Assembly: GCA_900547155.1 (NCBI GenBank)
Contig: URFH01000019.1
Span: forward strand, 1-50,344
DNA: 50,344 bases
Origin: an uncultured bacterium
GTDB lineage: Bacteria; Cyanobacteriota; Vampirovibrionia; Gastranaerophilales; Gastranaerophilaceae
Reading direction: 5' to 3'
Part shown: one piece after another, positions 1-8,965 of the stretch
How positions within the stretch are numbered: position 1 is the first letter of the stretch
How the letters are laid out: each line of letters begins with the position of its first letter
The notes under the pieces: generated by a model
Database searches by the model: none
The model's input: the letters and a program-made list of their open reading frames with translations, nothing else
What the model was told of the DNA's origin: nothing
Program-made: the position numbers and the translations under genes

Positions 1-18
1 GAATCGAGCTAGAAAAAT
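1..18 (+). repeat. Partial type A hairpin element, right half
   Basis: The first 18 bases match the 3' half of the type A core (AATCGAGCTAG followed by an A-run) seen complete at 5267-5349, 5616-5698, 22156-22238 and 36732-36814. The left half lies outside the window. Its sense strand is plus and it sits just past the 3' end of the minus-strand isocitrate dehydrogenase gene, the same downstream position most other copies take. Confidence 0.7.
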
Positions 19-67
19 TTATTCAATTTTCTTTGAACGCAACAGCAAAAATCGCAAAATAAAACTT

Positions 68-1066
68 TTAATCAAGATTTTTGATTATTTCATCCCGAAA
101 TTCAGTCGTAGTAGCACTTCCGCCCAAATCCCCCGTCAAAACAGCGCCTTGGGCAAGAACTTTGTAAAGCGCTTTTTCAATTTTTTGCGCGGGTACATCT
201 TCGCCGATATATTTGAGCAAATTTATCGCGCAAATCAAAAGCGCGGTCGGATTAGCCTTGTTTTGCCCTTTTATGTCGGGTGCTGAACCATGCACAGGCT
301 CAAAAACCGCACAATCAGCGCCAATGTTCGCTCCCTGCGCAACTCCAAGCCCTCCAATCAACCCTGCAGTCAAATCCGAAACAATATCCCCGTAAAGATT
401 AGGCAAAACAAGCACATCAAACTTCGACGGGTTCTGCACAAGCTGCATGCAAAGATTATCAACAAGAATCTCCTTAAATTCAATTTCAGGAAACTCTTTC
501 GCAACTTTTCTTGCGCAATCCAGAAATAATCCGTCAGAAAGCTTGCAAATATTGGCTTTTGTAACAGCATGAACCGTTTTTCTGCCATTTTTGACAGCAT
601 ATTCAAACGCAAATCGCGCAATCCGCTCAGAAGCCTGCCTTGTAATTATTTTTATGGATTCAGCAGTGTCTTCATCGACCTGACGCTCAATCCCCGCATA
701 CAAATCCTCGGTATTTTCACGCACAACAACCAGATTAACCCCGCAAAAAGGCGTTTTTATCCCATCAATATTCTTGCACGGCCGCAAATTTGCATACAAA
801 TCCAGCTCCTTGCGCAGTCTGACATTCACACTCCTAAAACCTTTCCCGATAGGGGTTGTTACAGGGGCTTTTAGGGCGGCTTTGTTCTTTTTTATTGACT
901 CAATTACACGCGCGGGCAGCGGATCGCCCTCAATTTCAGCAACATCCGCACCGGCATTTTGAATATCCCATTCAATTTGCGCACCGGCTTTTTCAATAAT
1001 TTTTACGACTGCATCGGAAATTTCAGGCCCGATTCCATCCCCAGGAATAAGCGTAACTGTCTTCAT
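68..1066 (-). CDS. icd: NAD-type isocitrate dehydrogenase
   Basis: This is a 332-residue member of the isocitrate/isopropylmalate dehydrogenase family, which oxidatively decarboxylates isocitrate to 2-oxoglutarate. The N-terminus has the family GDGIGPE signature (residues 9-15). The substrate loop carries S79, N81 and R83 followed by ELDLYANLRP, and VRENTEDLYAGIE follows at about 115-127. That combination fits NAD-dependent isocitrate dehydrogenase better than isopropylmalate dehydrogenase. NLYGDIVSDL supplies the metal-binding aspartates. The length is normal for the short NAD type. The start codon overlaps the pncC stop as ATGA, and an AAAGGAG site lies inside the end of pncC, so the two are translationally coupled. 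No other TCA gene is in the window. Homoisocitrate dehydrogenase is the main alternative. Confidence 0.88.
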   Translation of the reverse strand: MKTVTLIPGDGIGPEISDAVVKIIEKAGAQIEWDIQNAGADVAEIEGDPLPARVIESIKKNKAALKAPVTTPIGKGFRSVNVRLRKELDLYANLRPCKNIDGIKTPFCGVNLVVVRENTEDLYAGIERQVDEDTAESIKIITRQASERIARFAFEYAVKNGRKTVHAVTKANICKLSDGLFLDCARKVAKEFPEIEFKEILVDNLCMQLVQNPSKFDVLVLPNLYGDIVSDLTAGLIGGLGVAQGANIGADCAVFEPVHGSAPDIKGQNKANPTALLICAINLLKYIGEDVPAQKIEKALYKVLAQGAVLTGDLGGSATTTEFRDEIIKNLD

Positions 1067-1554
1067 TTGCTGCTCTCCTTTAAAAATTCATAAAAAGCTT
1101 TGAGCGCATGCTGAGCAAAATCGGATTTTATCAATGTTCTTTCCAGAACCGGATTTGCATTATGCTTAAAAGCTACGCTCTTACTCCTGCTTGCGGCGCC
1201 AATATAAATCAACCCCACGGGCTTTTTGTCCGAACCGCCTGATGGGCCGGCAATCCCTGTTGTGGAAAGGGCATAATCAGCATTTGTATTTTTTATAAGC
1301 CCTTCTGCCATCTCAACAGCAACCTGAGGGCTGACAGCACCATAAACATCAAGCGTTTCATGCTTAACACCCAGATATTTGTGTTTTGCGTCGTAAGAAT
1401 AGGTAACAAAATTAACATCTATATAATTTGAGCTGCCCGGAATATCCGTCAACATAGAACTGACAAGCCCGCCCGTGCAGGACTCGGCAATTGCAATAGT
1501 CTTGCCCTGCGCAGTCAAAATATCTGCAATAAGTTGTTCGTAAGGTAGTTTCAT
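1063..1554 (-). CDS. pncC: Nicotinamide-nucleotide amidase (stand-alone CinA C-terminal domain)
   Basis: The 163-residue protein is essentially only the CinA C-terminal domain, which hydrolyses nicotinamide mononucleotide to nicotinate mononucleotide in pyridine-nucleotide recycling. The AESCTGG motif with its catalytic serine (S25) and the later GIAGPSGGS and KPVGLIYIG motifs are present. The N-terminal molybdopterin-binding-like domain of full CinA is absent, which is common for PncC. The gene starts two bases after the stop of the upstream secreted-protein gene, without a strong ribosome-binding site of its own, and overlaps icd by ATGA, so the three form a tight operon. Pairing NMN recycling with an NAD-linked dehydrogenase is suggestive only. 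Confidence 0.88.
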   Translation of the reverse strand: MKLPYEQLIADILTAQGKTIAIAESCTGGLVSSMLTDIPGSSNYIDVNFVTYSYDAKHKYLGVKHETLDVYGAVSPQVAVEMAEGLIKNTNADYALSTTGIAGPSGGSDKKPVGLIYIGAASRSKSVAFKHNANPVLERTLIKSDFAQHALKAFYEFLKESSK

Positions 1555-1556
1555 AA

Positions 1557-2240
1557 TTAGTGAAGCGGTAAATCTATTGGTTGTAAAAGTAACACATTAA
1601 TATTTGTTCCCTGCGGAAGAATTACATCATTGCCTTTTCTGAAAAGGTCAATAATTGAGTCGCCGACGAGATAAACACCGCCGCCGATTACCCCGCCGAT
1701 TGCGCCGAGCGGAGTGCAGACGTATTGCATGTTATCGCCGGTTCCTTTGCCCCATTCAATGGCTTTTGAGGTGATTTCTTTGGTTTTTTTCCAGTTTTGC
1801 TGCAAGGCATAGCCGTAATTTCCGTTTTGATAAATTCCTCCGTCAATAGTAATGTCAGGATAATTCAAAAGCCCCGCAGAAACCGGCACCTGACGGCCCG
1901 TTGGCGACACAACATGGTCAAAATTGATATAAATCACGGCACTTCTTGAGGGAAGTTTCGCCTTAACAATTTTCGTAATAGTTCCCCTGAAAATCGAGCC
2001 CGCAGGCAAGGCCACTTTTGAATCAATTATCTGGTCATTCACAAGCATTGAGTTAAATTCGCCGCCCACATTGCCCGTTTTTGTAGAAATAGGGTCGATT
2101 AACTGTAAAGAAAGCGTAGTGCCTTTGGGAATCCTGATGGACTGAATGTCAGCAGTAAAAGTTTTCGGCGCAGCATCAGCCGTGAGCATGCCCAGTGCAA
2201 TTCCGGCAATAACCGCCATAATGGCTATGATTTTTTTCAT
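1557..2240 (-). CDS. Secreted beta-rich protein of unknown function
   Basis: I do not recognise a named family. The ATG at 2240 is chosen because a strong GAGGAG site lies just upstream; a longer upstream reading frame lacks such support. The 227-residue product begins with a signal peptide (basic MKK, a hydrophobic stretch, then ADAA). The mature part has short beta-prone segments, including LPAGSIFRGTITKI followed by a strand ending in PTGRQVPVSAG, then a glycine-rich stretch near the end (GAIGGVIGGGVYLVG). The same order, an IPAGS-like turn, a KI..R strand, a PDG/PTG turn and a glycine-rich C-terminus, occurs in the protein at 48755-49519, so the two look like distant paralogues. It heads the pncC-icd operon. 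Confidence 0.7.
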   Translation of the reverse strand: MKKIIAIMAVIAGIALGMLTADAAPKTFTADIQSIRIPKGTTLSLQLIDPISTKTGNVGGEFNSMLVNDQIIDSKVALPAGSIFRGTITKIVKAKLPSRSAVIYINFDHVVSPTGRQVPVSAGLLNYPDITIDGGIYQNGNYGYALQQNWKKTKEITSKAIEWGKGTGDNMQYVCTPLGAIGGVIGGGVYLVGDSIIDLFRKGNDVILPQGTNINVLLLQPIDLPLH

Positions 2241-2389
2241 GATTTTCTCCTCAAATAATAAATTTAATATATGTATTTTAGCCAGTTGAAGAAATGGGGG
2301 CAAATAATTTATTTTTATTAATATGCGTTCCTTGTAAAATCTTTTTTTTCGTTGGATAATCGTGTCATAAATTGTTACGGCAAAATTGA

Positions 2390-2450
2390 TTCGCATGGAC
2401 ACCGCCGGTTGAGCGCTGAAAATGCGAAAGTCGCAAATGTCACCTGCGAC
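2390..2450 (+). promoter_or_regulatory. Two-hairpin structured leader candidate upstream of enolase
   Basis: Two perfect hairpins lie back to back. TTCGCAT (2390-2396) pairs with ATGCGAA (2422-2428), and GTCGCA (2430-2435) pairs with TGCGAC (2445-2450). GACA in the first loop (2398-2401) can pair with TGTC in the second (2438-2441), giving a possible loop-loop contact. The block is about 80 bases before the enolase start in a divergent intergenic region, so it could act on either gene. It matches no riboswitch I can name. Transcription across it is not shown. Confidence 0.35.
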
Positions 2451-2501
2451 GGGCACCCGCGAGGATAATAAAGGGCGTCATTGATTTGCGGGGACAGTTG
2501 A

Positions 2502-3845
<1,344 letters not shown>

Positions 3846-3870
3846 TCAGAAAACAGCATTATAAACTGCT

Positions 3871-3906
3871 AAAAAGCTCCGTTATAATTAACGGAGCTTT
3901 TTTATA
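3871..3906. terminator. Bidirectional intrinsic terminator between eno and pheS
   Basis: A perfect stem, AAAAAGCTCCGTTA against TAACGGAGCTTTTTT with a four-base loop, lies between the convergent eno (plus) and pheS (minus) genes. It has a T-run on the plus strand and an A-run at the other edge, so it can serve both genes. Confidence 0.9.
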
Positions 3907-3929
3907 TCATTTTTTTGAAGCATTATCAA

Positions 3930-4964
3930 TTAAAATTGTTTCAAAAACCGCTTATCGTTATTGAAAAAGAGTCTGATATCATCCACAGCCCATTTCAGCA
4001 TAGCAAGGCGCTCAACCCCCATCCCGAAAGCGAATCCGGAATAAATATCAGGGTCAATTCCTACATTTCTCAATACATTCGGGTCAACCATGCCTGCACC
4101 GAGGATTTCCAGCCAACCGGAACCCGAACAAACGCGGCAGCCCTTGCCGTTGCACATAATGCACTGAACATCAATCTCCGCAGACGGCTCCGTGAACGGG
4201 AAAAAGCTGTTTCTGAACCTTGTCGGGCGGGCAGAGCCGAAATATATTCTAATAAACTCGTTCATAACCCCTTTTAAATCGCCAAAAGTAATGTCCTTGT
4301 CAACAAGCAGCCCCTCAATTTGATGAAAAAGGTTGTTTTTTCTGGCGCTGACCGATTCATTTCTATAAACACGACCCGGCGCAACAACTCTGATAGGAGG
4401 TTTGCTGGTGAGCATTTCGTGAATCTGCGCACCGGAAGTCTGGCTTCGCAAAACAACATTAGGCGCGACATTTGTAAAGAAAGTATCCTGCACATCCCTT
4501 GCCGGATGGTCAGCAGGGATATTCAGCATGTCAAAGTTAAAATATTCTGTTTCAACCTCGGGCGAATTTTCGTTATGCACAAGCGAAAAACCCATTCCGT
4601 TAAAGATTTCAACGATTTCATTAACAGTTTGCGTCAATAAATGAGTTTTTCCGTAAGGCGCATAAGAACCGGGCAAAGTCACGTCGATTTGCTCTTTTTC
4701 AAGCTTTGCATTCAATTCTTTTTGATAAAGAGCCTGATATTTCTCATTCAAATGCGTTTCAATCTCGGTTGTGACTTTATTTGCCAGAGGCCCGATGATT
4801 CTTTTTTCCTCATTTGAAAGGTCTTTCAGATTCTTTTTGATATTATTAAGTTCGCTTTTTCTGCTCAAAAATTCAACGCGAATTTCTTCGATATTGTCGC
4901 AACTAACAGCGTTTTCGATTGATTCAAGCGCTTTTTTGCGAATATTTTCAATAGTTTGCTGCAT
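3930..4964 (-). CDS. pheS: Phenylalanine--tRNA ligase alpha subunit
   Basis: PheS is the catalytic alpha subunit of the alpha2-beta2 phenylalanyl-tRNA synthetase and charges tRNA-Phe. The 344-residue protein has an N-terminal coiled-coil region (roughly residues 1-90) and then the class II core: LPGSYAPYGKTHLLTQTV, the HPARDVQDTFF region, LRSQTSGAQIHEM, the CIMCNGKGCRVC segment before GWLEILGAGMVDP, and motif 3 (GFAFGMGVERLAML). A GAGGG site precedes the ATG. The pheT beta-subunit gene is not adjacent, so the two subunits are encoded apart here. A promoter-like sequence and a separate terminator lie just upstream. Confidence 0.95.
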   Translation of the reverse strand: MQQTIENIRKKALESIENAVSCDNIEEIRVEFLSRKSELNNIKKNLKDLSNEEKRIIGPLANKVTTEIETHLNEKYQALYQKELNAKLEKEQIDVTLPGSYAPYGKTHLLTQTVNEIVEIFNGMGFSLVHNENSPEVETEYFNFDMLNIPADHPARDVQDTFFTNVAPNVVLRSQTSGAQIHEMLTSKPPIRVVAPGRVYRNESVSARKNNLFHQIEGLLVDKDITFGDLKGVMNEFIRIYFGSARPTRFRNSFFPFTEPSAEIDVQCIMCNGKGCRVCSGSGWLEILGAGMVDPNVLRNVGIDPDIYSGFAFGMGVERLAMLKWAVDDIRLFFNNDKRFLKQF

Positions 4965-4993
4965 TTTTCCCTCGTAATTAAATTCCTGAGAAT

Positions 4994-5023
4994 ATTATAC
5001 AACGAGCAAAACGTTATTCACAA
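4994..5023 (-). promoter_or_regulatory. Candidate sigma-70-type promoter for pheS
   Basis: On the minus strand, TTGTGA (5018-5023) and a perfect TATAAT (4994-4999) are separated by 18 bases, about 30 bases before the pheS ATG. The -35 match is 4 of 6 and overlaps the T-run of the terminator just upstream. Confidence 0.45.
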
Positions 5024-5053
5024 AAAAAAAGGGAAATTCTTAATGAATTTCCC
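5022..5053 (-). terminator. Intrinsic terminator or attenuator directly upstream of pheS
   Basis: Read on the minus strand, GGGAAATTC and GAATTTCCC form a perfect 9-bp stem with a five-base loop, followed by nine Ts. It ends transcription heading toward pheS, about 60 bases before its ATG. No open reading frame with a start codon lies between it and the repeats to the right. It therefore terminates either a short non-coding transcript or a pheS leader. I see no T-box motif. Confidence 0.7.
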
Positions 5054-5075
5054 GTCGAATCTTGTTTGATTCCTC

Positions 5076-5147
5076 GTGTAAGTGTAAGAAGTAAGTAAGT
5101 GTAGGTTAGTGTGGTAGGTTAGTGTGATTTATGTGGTTTAAAAATTT
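5076..5147 (-). other. 72-base tract without C on plus (without G on minus)
   Basis: From 5076 to 5147 the plus strand contains no C at all. It is built from GTAAG, GTGTAAG and GTAGGTTAGTGTG units, the last repeated in tandem. A minus-strand transcript of it would be G-free and unstructured with periodic C residues, ending in the terminator at 5022-5053. There is no ATG, GTG or TTG start on that strand here. It could be a Rho-loading (rut-like) sequence or the body of a small RNA. No function is shown. Confidence 0.5.
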
Positions 5148-5266
5148 CTCTTATCTCTTTTTTATTCCTCGTATATATATAAAGTATTTCTTAAATAAAA
5201 AATTGCCAAAACAAACAAAAATTATGAACTTTTGTTAAGCAACATACCTCCCAACCATCGCCCAAA

Positions 5267-5349
5267 GTAAAAAGCCTGTTATATTTATTTTTCGACGCCT
5301 ATGAGCGAAGCGAATCGAGCTAGAAAAATGAATATAACAGGCTTTTTAC
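5267..5349 (+). repeat. Type A hairpin element, copy 1
   Basis: GTAAAAA, a private stem GCCTGTTA, TATTTATTTTTCGACG, the core CCTATGAGCGAAGCGAATCG, AGCTAGAAAAAT, the matching stem TAACAGGC and TTTTTAC. The arms pair over more than 20 bp. The apex is GC-GAA-GC. Flanking TTGAACTTTTG and ATCGCCCAAA motifs recur before copies 1 to 3. Confidence 0.85.
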
Positions 5350-5419
5350 GTAAAATCACAAAATTAACATAACTCTTGAACTTTTGCTAATTGACATCAA
5401 AGCCCACCATCGCCCAAAA

Positions 5420-5545
5420 GTAAAAAGCCGGAAATTTTCTTTTGCAGTGACTATGGGGGAGGCGGCGATTTATCACAAAATCAAGCGCTGGGCCCGATTC
5501 CGCCGGAGGAATCGGAACGAAAAAAGAAGATTTCCGGCTTTTTAC
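5420..5545 (+). repeat. Type B hairpin element, copy 2
   Basis: GTAAAAA and the private stem GCCGGAAAT lead to TGACTATGGGGGAG, an apical arm GGCGG/CCGCC with a long loop, then GGAGGAATCGGAAC, the matching ATTTCCGGC and TTTTTAC. The outer ends equal those of type A copies 1 and 3. Confidence 0.85.
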
Positions 5546-5615
5546 GCAAAAATCACAAAATCAACATAAATCTTGAACTTTTGTCAGGCAACATAACCCC
5601 CAACAATCGCCCAAA

Positions 5616-5698
5616 GTAAAAAGACAGTTATATTTATTTTTCGACACCTATGAGCGAAGCGAATCGAGCTAGAAAAATGAATATAACAGGCTTTTTAC
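5616..5698 (+). repeat. Type A hairpin element, copy 3
   Basis: This is nearly identical to copy 1, but the left private stem reads GACAGTTA against an unchanged right TAACAGGC, leaving two mismatches. It looks like a decaying duplicate of copy 1. Confidence 0.85.
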
Positions 5699-5726
5699 GC
5701 AAAACCACCAACAAATCTTCATAGCA

Positions 5727-5842
5727 AAGATAGTGAATCCCTTTTTCCGTTCCGATTCCTCCGGCGGGGCAACATCAGAATTTTTATTTTGGAAAAACTT
5801 GCCGCCTCCCCCATAGTCACTACAAAAGAAATCCCCTATCTT
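5727..5842 (-). repeat. Type B hairpin element, copy 4 (inverted)
   Basis: On the minus strand AAGATAG and GGGAT lead to TGACTATGGGGGAG, an apical arm GGCGGCAA/TTGCCCCGCC, then GGAGGAATCGGAAC and an imperfect matching arm ending CTATCTT. It ends 25 bases before the rmuC stop codon. Confidence 0.75.
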
Positions 5843-5866
5843 CTACTTCCGGCACATTTCCCGCCC

Positions 5867-6952
5867 TTATTCAACCAGAGCGGCCGACGCCCCCTCCAAA
5901 ACATTCGGCTCGGGAATCTGCTTTGCGTTTTTCGCGCCGAGCTCGGTTAATCGCTCGCAATGGCGAATAACATTGTCACGCCCCGTAAGCTTCGTCATTG
6001 CCCGGGAAAGATTTGTCTGAACACCGTTCAAATCTTTAACCATATCCGCAAACTTGTCTATCATTTTTCCCGCAAGTCCGGCGATTTCCTGTGCATTCTT
6101 GTTTTGACGGTTCACCATGTTAAAACTGTTGATGATTTTTAACGCAGCAAGAAGCGTTGAGGGGGAAACTGGCATTATTTTGTTCTTCCAGGCATACTCC
6201 CACAACTCCCCGCTATCCGCAAACAGCAGCGAATAACAGCTCTCAACCGGAACAAACATCAAAACATATTCCGGCGACGTAAAATCCTCAATCTCAAAAT
6301 ATTCGCGCTTAGAAAGCCCGTTAATGTGCGTTTTTACAGACTCTTTAAACTGCTTTAGCGCAAACTGCGCCTCATCTTCGCCCTCTGCGTTCAAATACGC
6401 ATCATACGACGCCAGAGAAGTCTTTGCGTCAATAAAAATAGCCTTGTTGTCCGGCAAAAATATCGTTGCGTCCGGTTTTTTAGCCCCAAAACCGGTCTGA
6501 ACCTGATATTCTTCGCCTTTTCTCAACCCTGAAAGCTCGAGCACTTTCTCAAGAATCAATTCACCCCATTTTCCCTGCTTCATATTGTCGCCCTTGAGCG
6601 CAGAAGCAAGAGTATTTGTGTCATTTGAGATTTTCACTCCGGTTTCGATTACCTCTTTTATGTGCATGTCGAGCTTTGCGCCCTGCTCAATGTTATACGT
6701 GGATTGCTTTTTCAGCTCGTCAAATTTTTCTTTAAAAGGCTCGAGTATTTCGGTTATCCGCTCTTTGGACATGTTTGAAAAATCCTGCGTGGTTTCTTTG
6801 AAAATTTTATTGGACAAATTTTCAAACTGGAGCTGCATTTTTTCATAAACATCCTGATAAGCCTGCGACTGCTTCTTATTCAAAGCCCTCATAACCGCAA
6901 AAACAACGCCTGCACCAACAATCATGCCCGCTAAAAATATCAAAATTTCCAT
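5867..6952 (-). CDS. rmuC: DNA recombination protein RmuC family
   Basis: RmuC proteins are predicted membrane-anchored, nuclease-like proteins that limit recombination at inverted repeats. The 361-residue product has one N-terminal membrane segment (about residues 2-20), a coiled-coil stretch, and the RmuC core: GKWGELILEKVLELSGL, YQVQTGFGAKKPDATIFLP, then AIFIDAKTSLASYDAYL, where the D and K resemble a restriction-endonuclease-like site. GGAGAG precedes the ATG. The family's link with inverted repeats is notable because the 600 bases after this gene hold the densest hairpin cluster in the window, but proximity alone proves nothing. Confidence 0.92.
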   Translation of the reverse strand: MEILIFLAGMIVGAGVVFAVMRALNKKQSQAYQDVYEKMQLQFENLSNKIFKETTQDFSNMSKERITEILEPFKEKFDELKKQSTYNIEQGAKLDMHIKEVIETGVKISNDTNTLASALKGDNMKQGKWGELILEKVLELSGLRKGEEYQVQTGFGAKKPDATIFLPDNKAIFIDAKTSLASYDAYLNAEGEDEAQFALKQFKESVKTHINGLSKREYFEIEDFTSPEYVLMFVPVESCYSLLFADSGELWEYAWKNKIMPVSPSTLLAALKIINSFNMVNRQNKNAQEIAGLAGKMIDKFADMVKDLNGVQTNLSRAMTKLTGRDNVIRHCERLTELGAKNAKQIPEPNVLEGASAALVE

Positions 6953-7094
6953 TCTTTATTCTCTCCAAAATTCTTCTAATACAAGTATAAAATAATTGGC
7001 AGTAAGCAGGCAATTTTTTCATACAAAATGTTTTTATATAAATATAAGGTATGACTATGCACAAATGTGCACTCAAAAACAAAAGGGGATAAAA

Positions 7095-7505
7095 ATGTCA
7101 GGGGAAGAAATCCAAAAATCGTCTTATATGACGCCGCAATTCACCGCAGGCGCCGATTACGCAAAACGCATGGCGCAATGGGAAGAAGAACACGCAAAAA
7201 AGCTGAAAAAAGAAAATACACAAATGCTCTCGAACATGATTGCGGGCATGACAACCTCCTGCACGAATATTTACACCACAAAATACGCAATAAACGACAT
7301 TGCATCGATAAAATATCATCTTTCGTGCAATCCGAACTGCGACAGCGCAATCTACGACAAAGTTGCAAAACTCCAATCCCAGGAAGGCATTTTGCAGCAA
7401 AAATATCTCGAATTTCAACAAAATAAAGACAAAAAAGACAACTACACAGTCCAAACCAACATAAACAGAGATGTCAGCATTTTCAACCTAGACCGTGCCG
7501 TATAA
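7095..7505 (+). CDS. Small cytoplasmic protein of unknown function
   Basis: I do not recognise the family. The ATG at 7095 is chosen because GGGGA lies just before it; an earlier in-frame start at 6996 has no such site. The 136-residue product has no signal peptide or membrane segment. It begins with a charged helical region (MAQWEEEHAKKLKKEN), has a central segment rich in T, N and Y with three cysteines (TTSCTN, LSCNPNC), and ends with another predicted helix rich in Q and K. Its last 18 bases overlap the end of the convergent rimO gene, so the two transcripts must be antisense to each other at their 3' ends. The frame is uninterrupted. Confidence 0.65.
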   Translation: MSGEEIQKSSYMTPQFTAGADYAKRMAQWEEEHAKKLKKENTQMLSNMIAGMTTSCTNIYTTKYAINDIASIKYHLSCNPNCDSAIYDKVAKLQSQEGILQQKYLEFQQNKDKKDNYTVQTNINRDVSIFNLDRAV

Positions 7506-8795
7506 GTCGTATTCGTCGGCATTTGTAATCTTCACAAGCTCAATATCCCCCGGAATGAGCTGCTTTTGAGTGTCTATATAAACCAAACCGTCTATCTCGG
7601 GAGCGTCGCGATAAGAACGCGCAATCACCTGCCCGTCCTGCGTAAGCGCCTCAACAATACAGGGCATTTCTTTCCCGATAAAACCCTCGTTTATCTCTCT
7701 TGAAATCCGCTGCTGGAGCCGTAAAAGCTTGTTTTTTCTAGCTTTTTTGTCCTTTGCATAAACCTGATGCGGCAGTTTGTACGCAATCGTGTTCTTTTCC
7801 TTTGAATATTCAAAAACACCCATCTTGTCAAAACGCATGTCTTTTATAAATTCAAATAAATGCTCAAATTCATAATCGGTTTCGCCCGGATAACCGACAA
7901 TAAACGCCGTTCTGAGCGCAATATCCGGAATCTGCGTGCGAAGCTTCGCCACAAGCTCATGATAATCCATCACAGGGCGCCTCATTGCCCTCAAAATATT
8001 TTTATCAGCGTGCTGCAGCGGCATATCAAGGTATTTTACAACTTTTTCACAATCCCTGACCGCCTCAATAAGCTCATCGTCAATCAAAGACGGATATGTG
8101 TACATAATTCTTATCCAGTTGATTGATTCAATCTTGTTTAATTCTTTTAAAAGCCTTGCCAGCGAAGGTTTTCCGTAAATATCAATCCCGTAGCTCGTCG
8201 TATCCTGCGCAATCAAAACTATTTCAGAAACGCCCTTTTCCCCGAGATGTTTTGCCTCTTCAATGATATTTTCAATGCTTCTGGAGTGATAAGGCCCTCT
8301 TAACTGGGGAATAATGCAATAACCGCAATGATAATTGCACCCGTCAGCTATTTTTATGTAAGAACTCGCCCCGACAGTGATTTGCTGGCGCTCAACTTCT
8401 TCGGGGTAAATATATTCGGGCTTTTTCTCGATTTCTTCAATATAATCCGCCTCGCCCGCGTCAATACTTTTTACAACCCCGACAATTTTCTTGAAATTCG
8501 TCGTTCCGACCAGCGCAATCGCCTCCGGAATAGCTTCTTTGAGCTTTTCGCCGTGTTTTTGGGGCAAACAGCCGGTTATAATGACCTTTTTCCCGTCATT
8601 TATCATCTCAATAATCGAATGCACCGATTCTTTTTCCGCGTCGTGGATAAAAGAGCACGTATTAATAATTACAATATCCGCTTTTGTTTCATCAAGCGTA
8701 ATTTCAACGCCCGCATCAGCCAGCATCCCCAGCATAAGCTCCGAATCCACAAGATTCTTTGCACAACCATGATTTAATAAAGCAACTTTAGTCAT
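7488..8795 (-). CDS. rimO: Ribosomal protein uS12 methylthiotransferase
   Basis: RimO is a radical-SAM enzyme with two iron-sulfur clusters that adds a methylthio group to the conserved aspartate of ribosomal protein S12. The 435-residue protein shows the methylthiotransferase cysteines C11, C47 and C76 (NHGCAKN, INTCSF, TGCLPQ), the radical-SAM CxxxCxxC (C153, C157, C160, in DGCNYHCGYCIIPQLRGP) and a C-terminal TRAM-like region. The start NHGCAKNLVDSE and the RGPYHSR motif fit RimO rather than MiaB. A GAGGCGGG site precedes the ATG. It appears to be a single-gene unit. Confidence 0.95.
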   Translation of the reverse strand: MTKVALLNHGCAKNLVDSELMLGMLADAGVEITLDETKADIVIINTCSFIHDAEKESVHSIIEMINDGKKVIITGCLPQKHGEKLKEAIPEAIALVGTTNFKKIVGVVKSIDAGEADYIEEIEKKPEYIYPEEVERQQITVGASSYIKIADGCNYHCGYCIIPQLRGPYHSRSIENIIEEAKHLGEKGVSEIVLIAQDTTSYGIDIYGKPSLARLLKELNKIESINWIRIMYTYPSLIDDELIEAVRDCEKVVKYLDMPLQHADKNILRAMRRPVMDYHELVAKLRTQIPDIALRTAFIVGYPGETDYEFEHLFEFIKDMRFDKMGVFEYSKEKNTIAYKLPHQVYAKDKKARKNKLLRLQQRISREINEGFIGKEMPCIVEALTQDGQVIARSYRDAPEIDGLVYIDTQKQLIPGDIELVKITNADEYDLYGTV

Positions 8796-8965
8796 TCCCG
8801 CCTCTTTCTTTCCCTATTTTACACAAAAAACAGAACCGGAAAAATGGACAGGTGAATATTATAAATTATTAACTGTTAGATTTTGTTTTTTGGGGTTAAA
8901 TTTAAGGAAATTTTCGTAAAAACAGGAAAACTTTATTATTTTGCAGCAGAAATTATTAAGAAATA

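Noticed and set aside
2390..2450. Fluoride riboswitch upstream of enolase
   Set aside because: The 3' part (ATG, CACCTGC) is suggestive, but the required first helix around GATG cannot form and the pseudoknot bases do not match.
5022..5200. T-box or leader-peptide attenuator for pheS
   Set aside because: No T-box core sequence, no phenylalanine-rich frame and no start codon on that strand.
5267..5842. Integron attC sites
   Set aside because: Variable stems between conserved ends recall attC, but no GTTRRRY/RYYYAAC boxes, no gene cassettes and no integrase are present.
8328..8777. 149-codon plus-strand frame inside rimO
   Set aside because: It is antisense to the conserved radical-SAM region.
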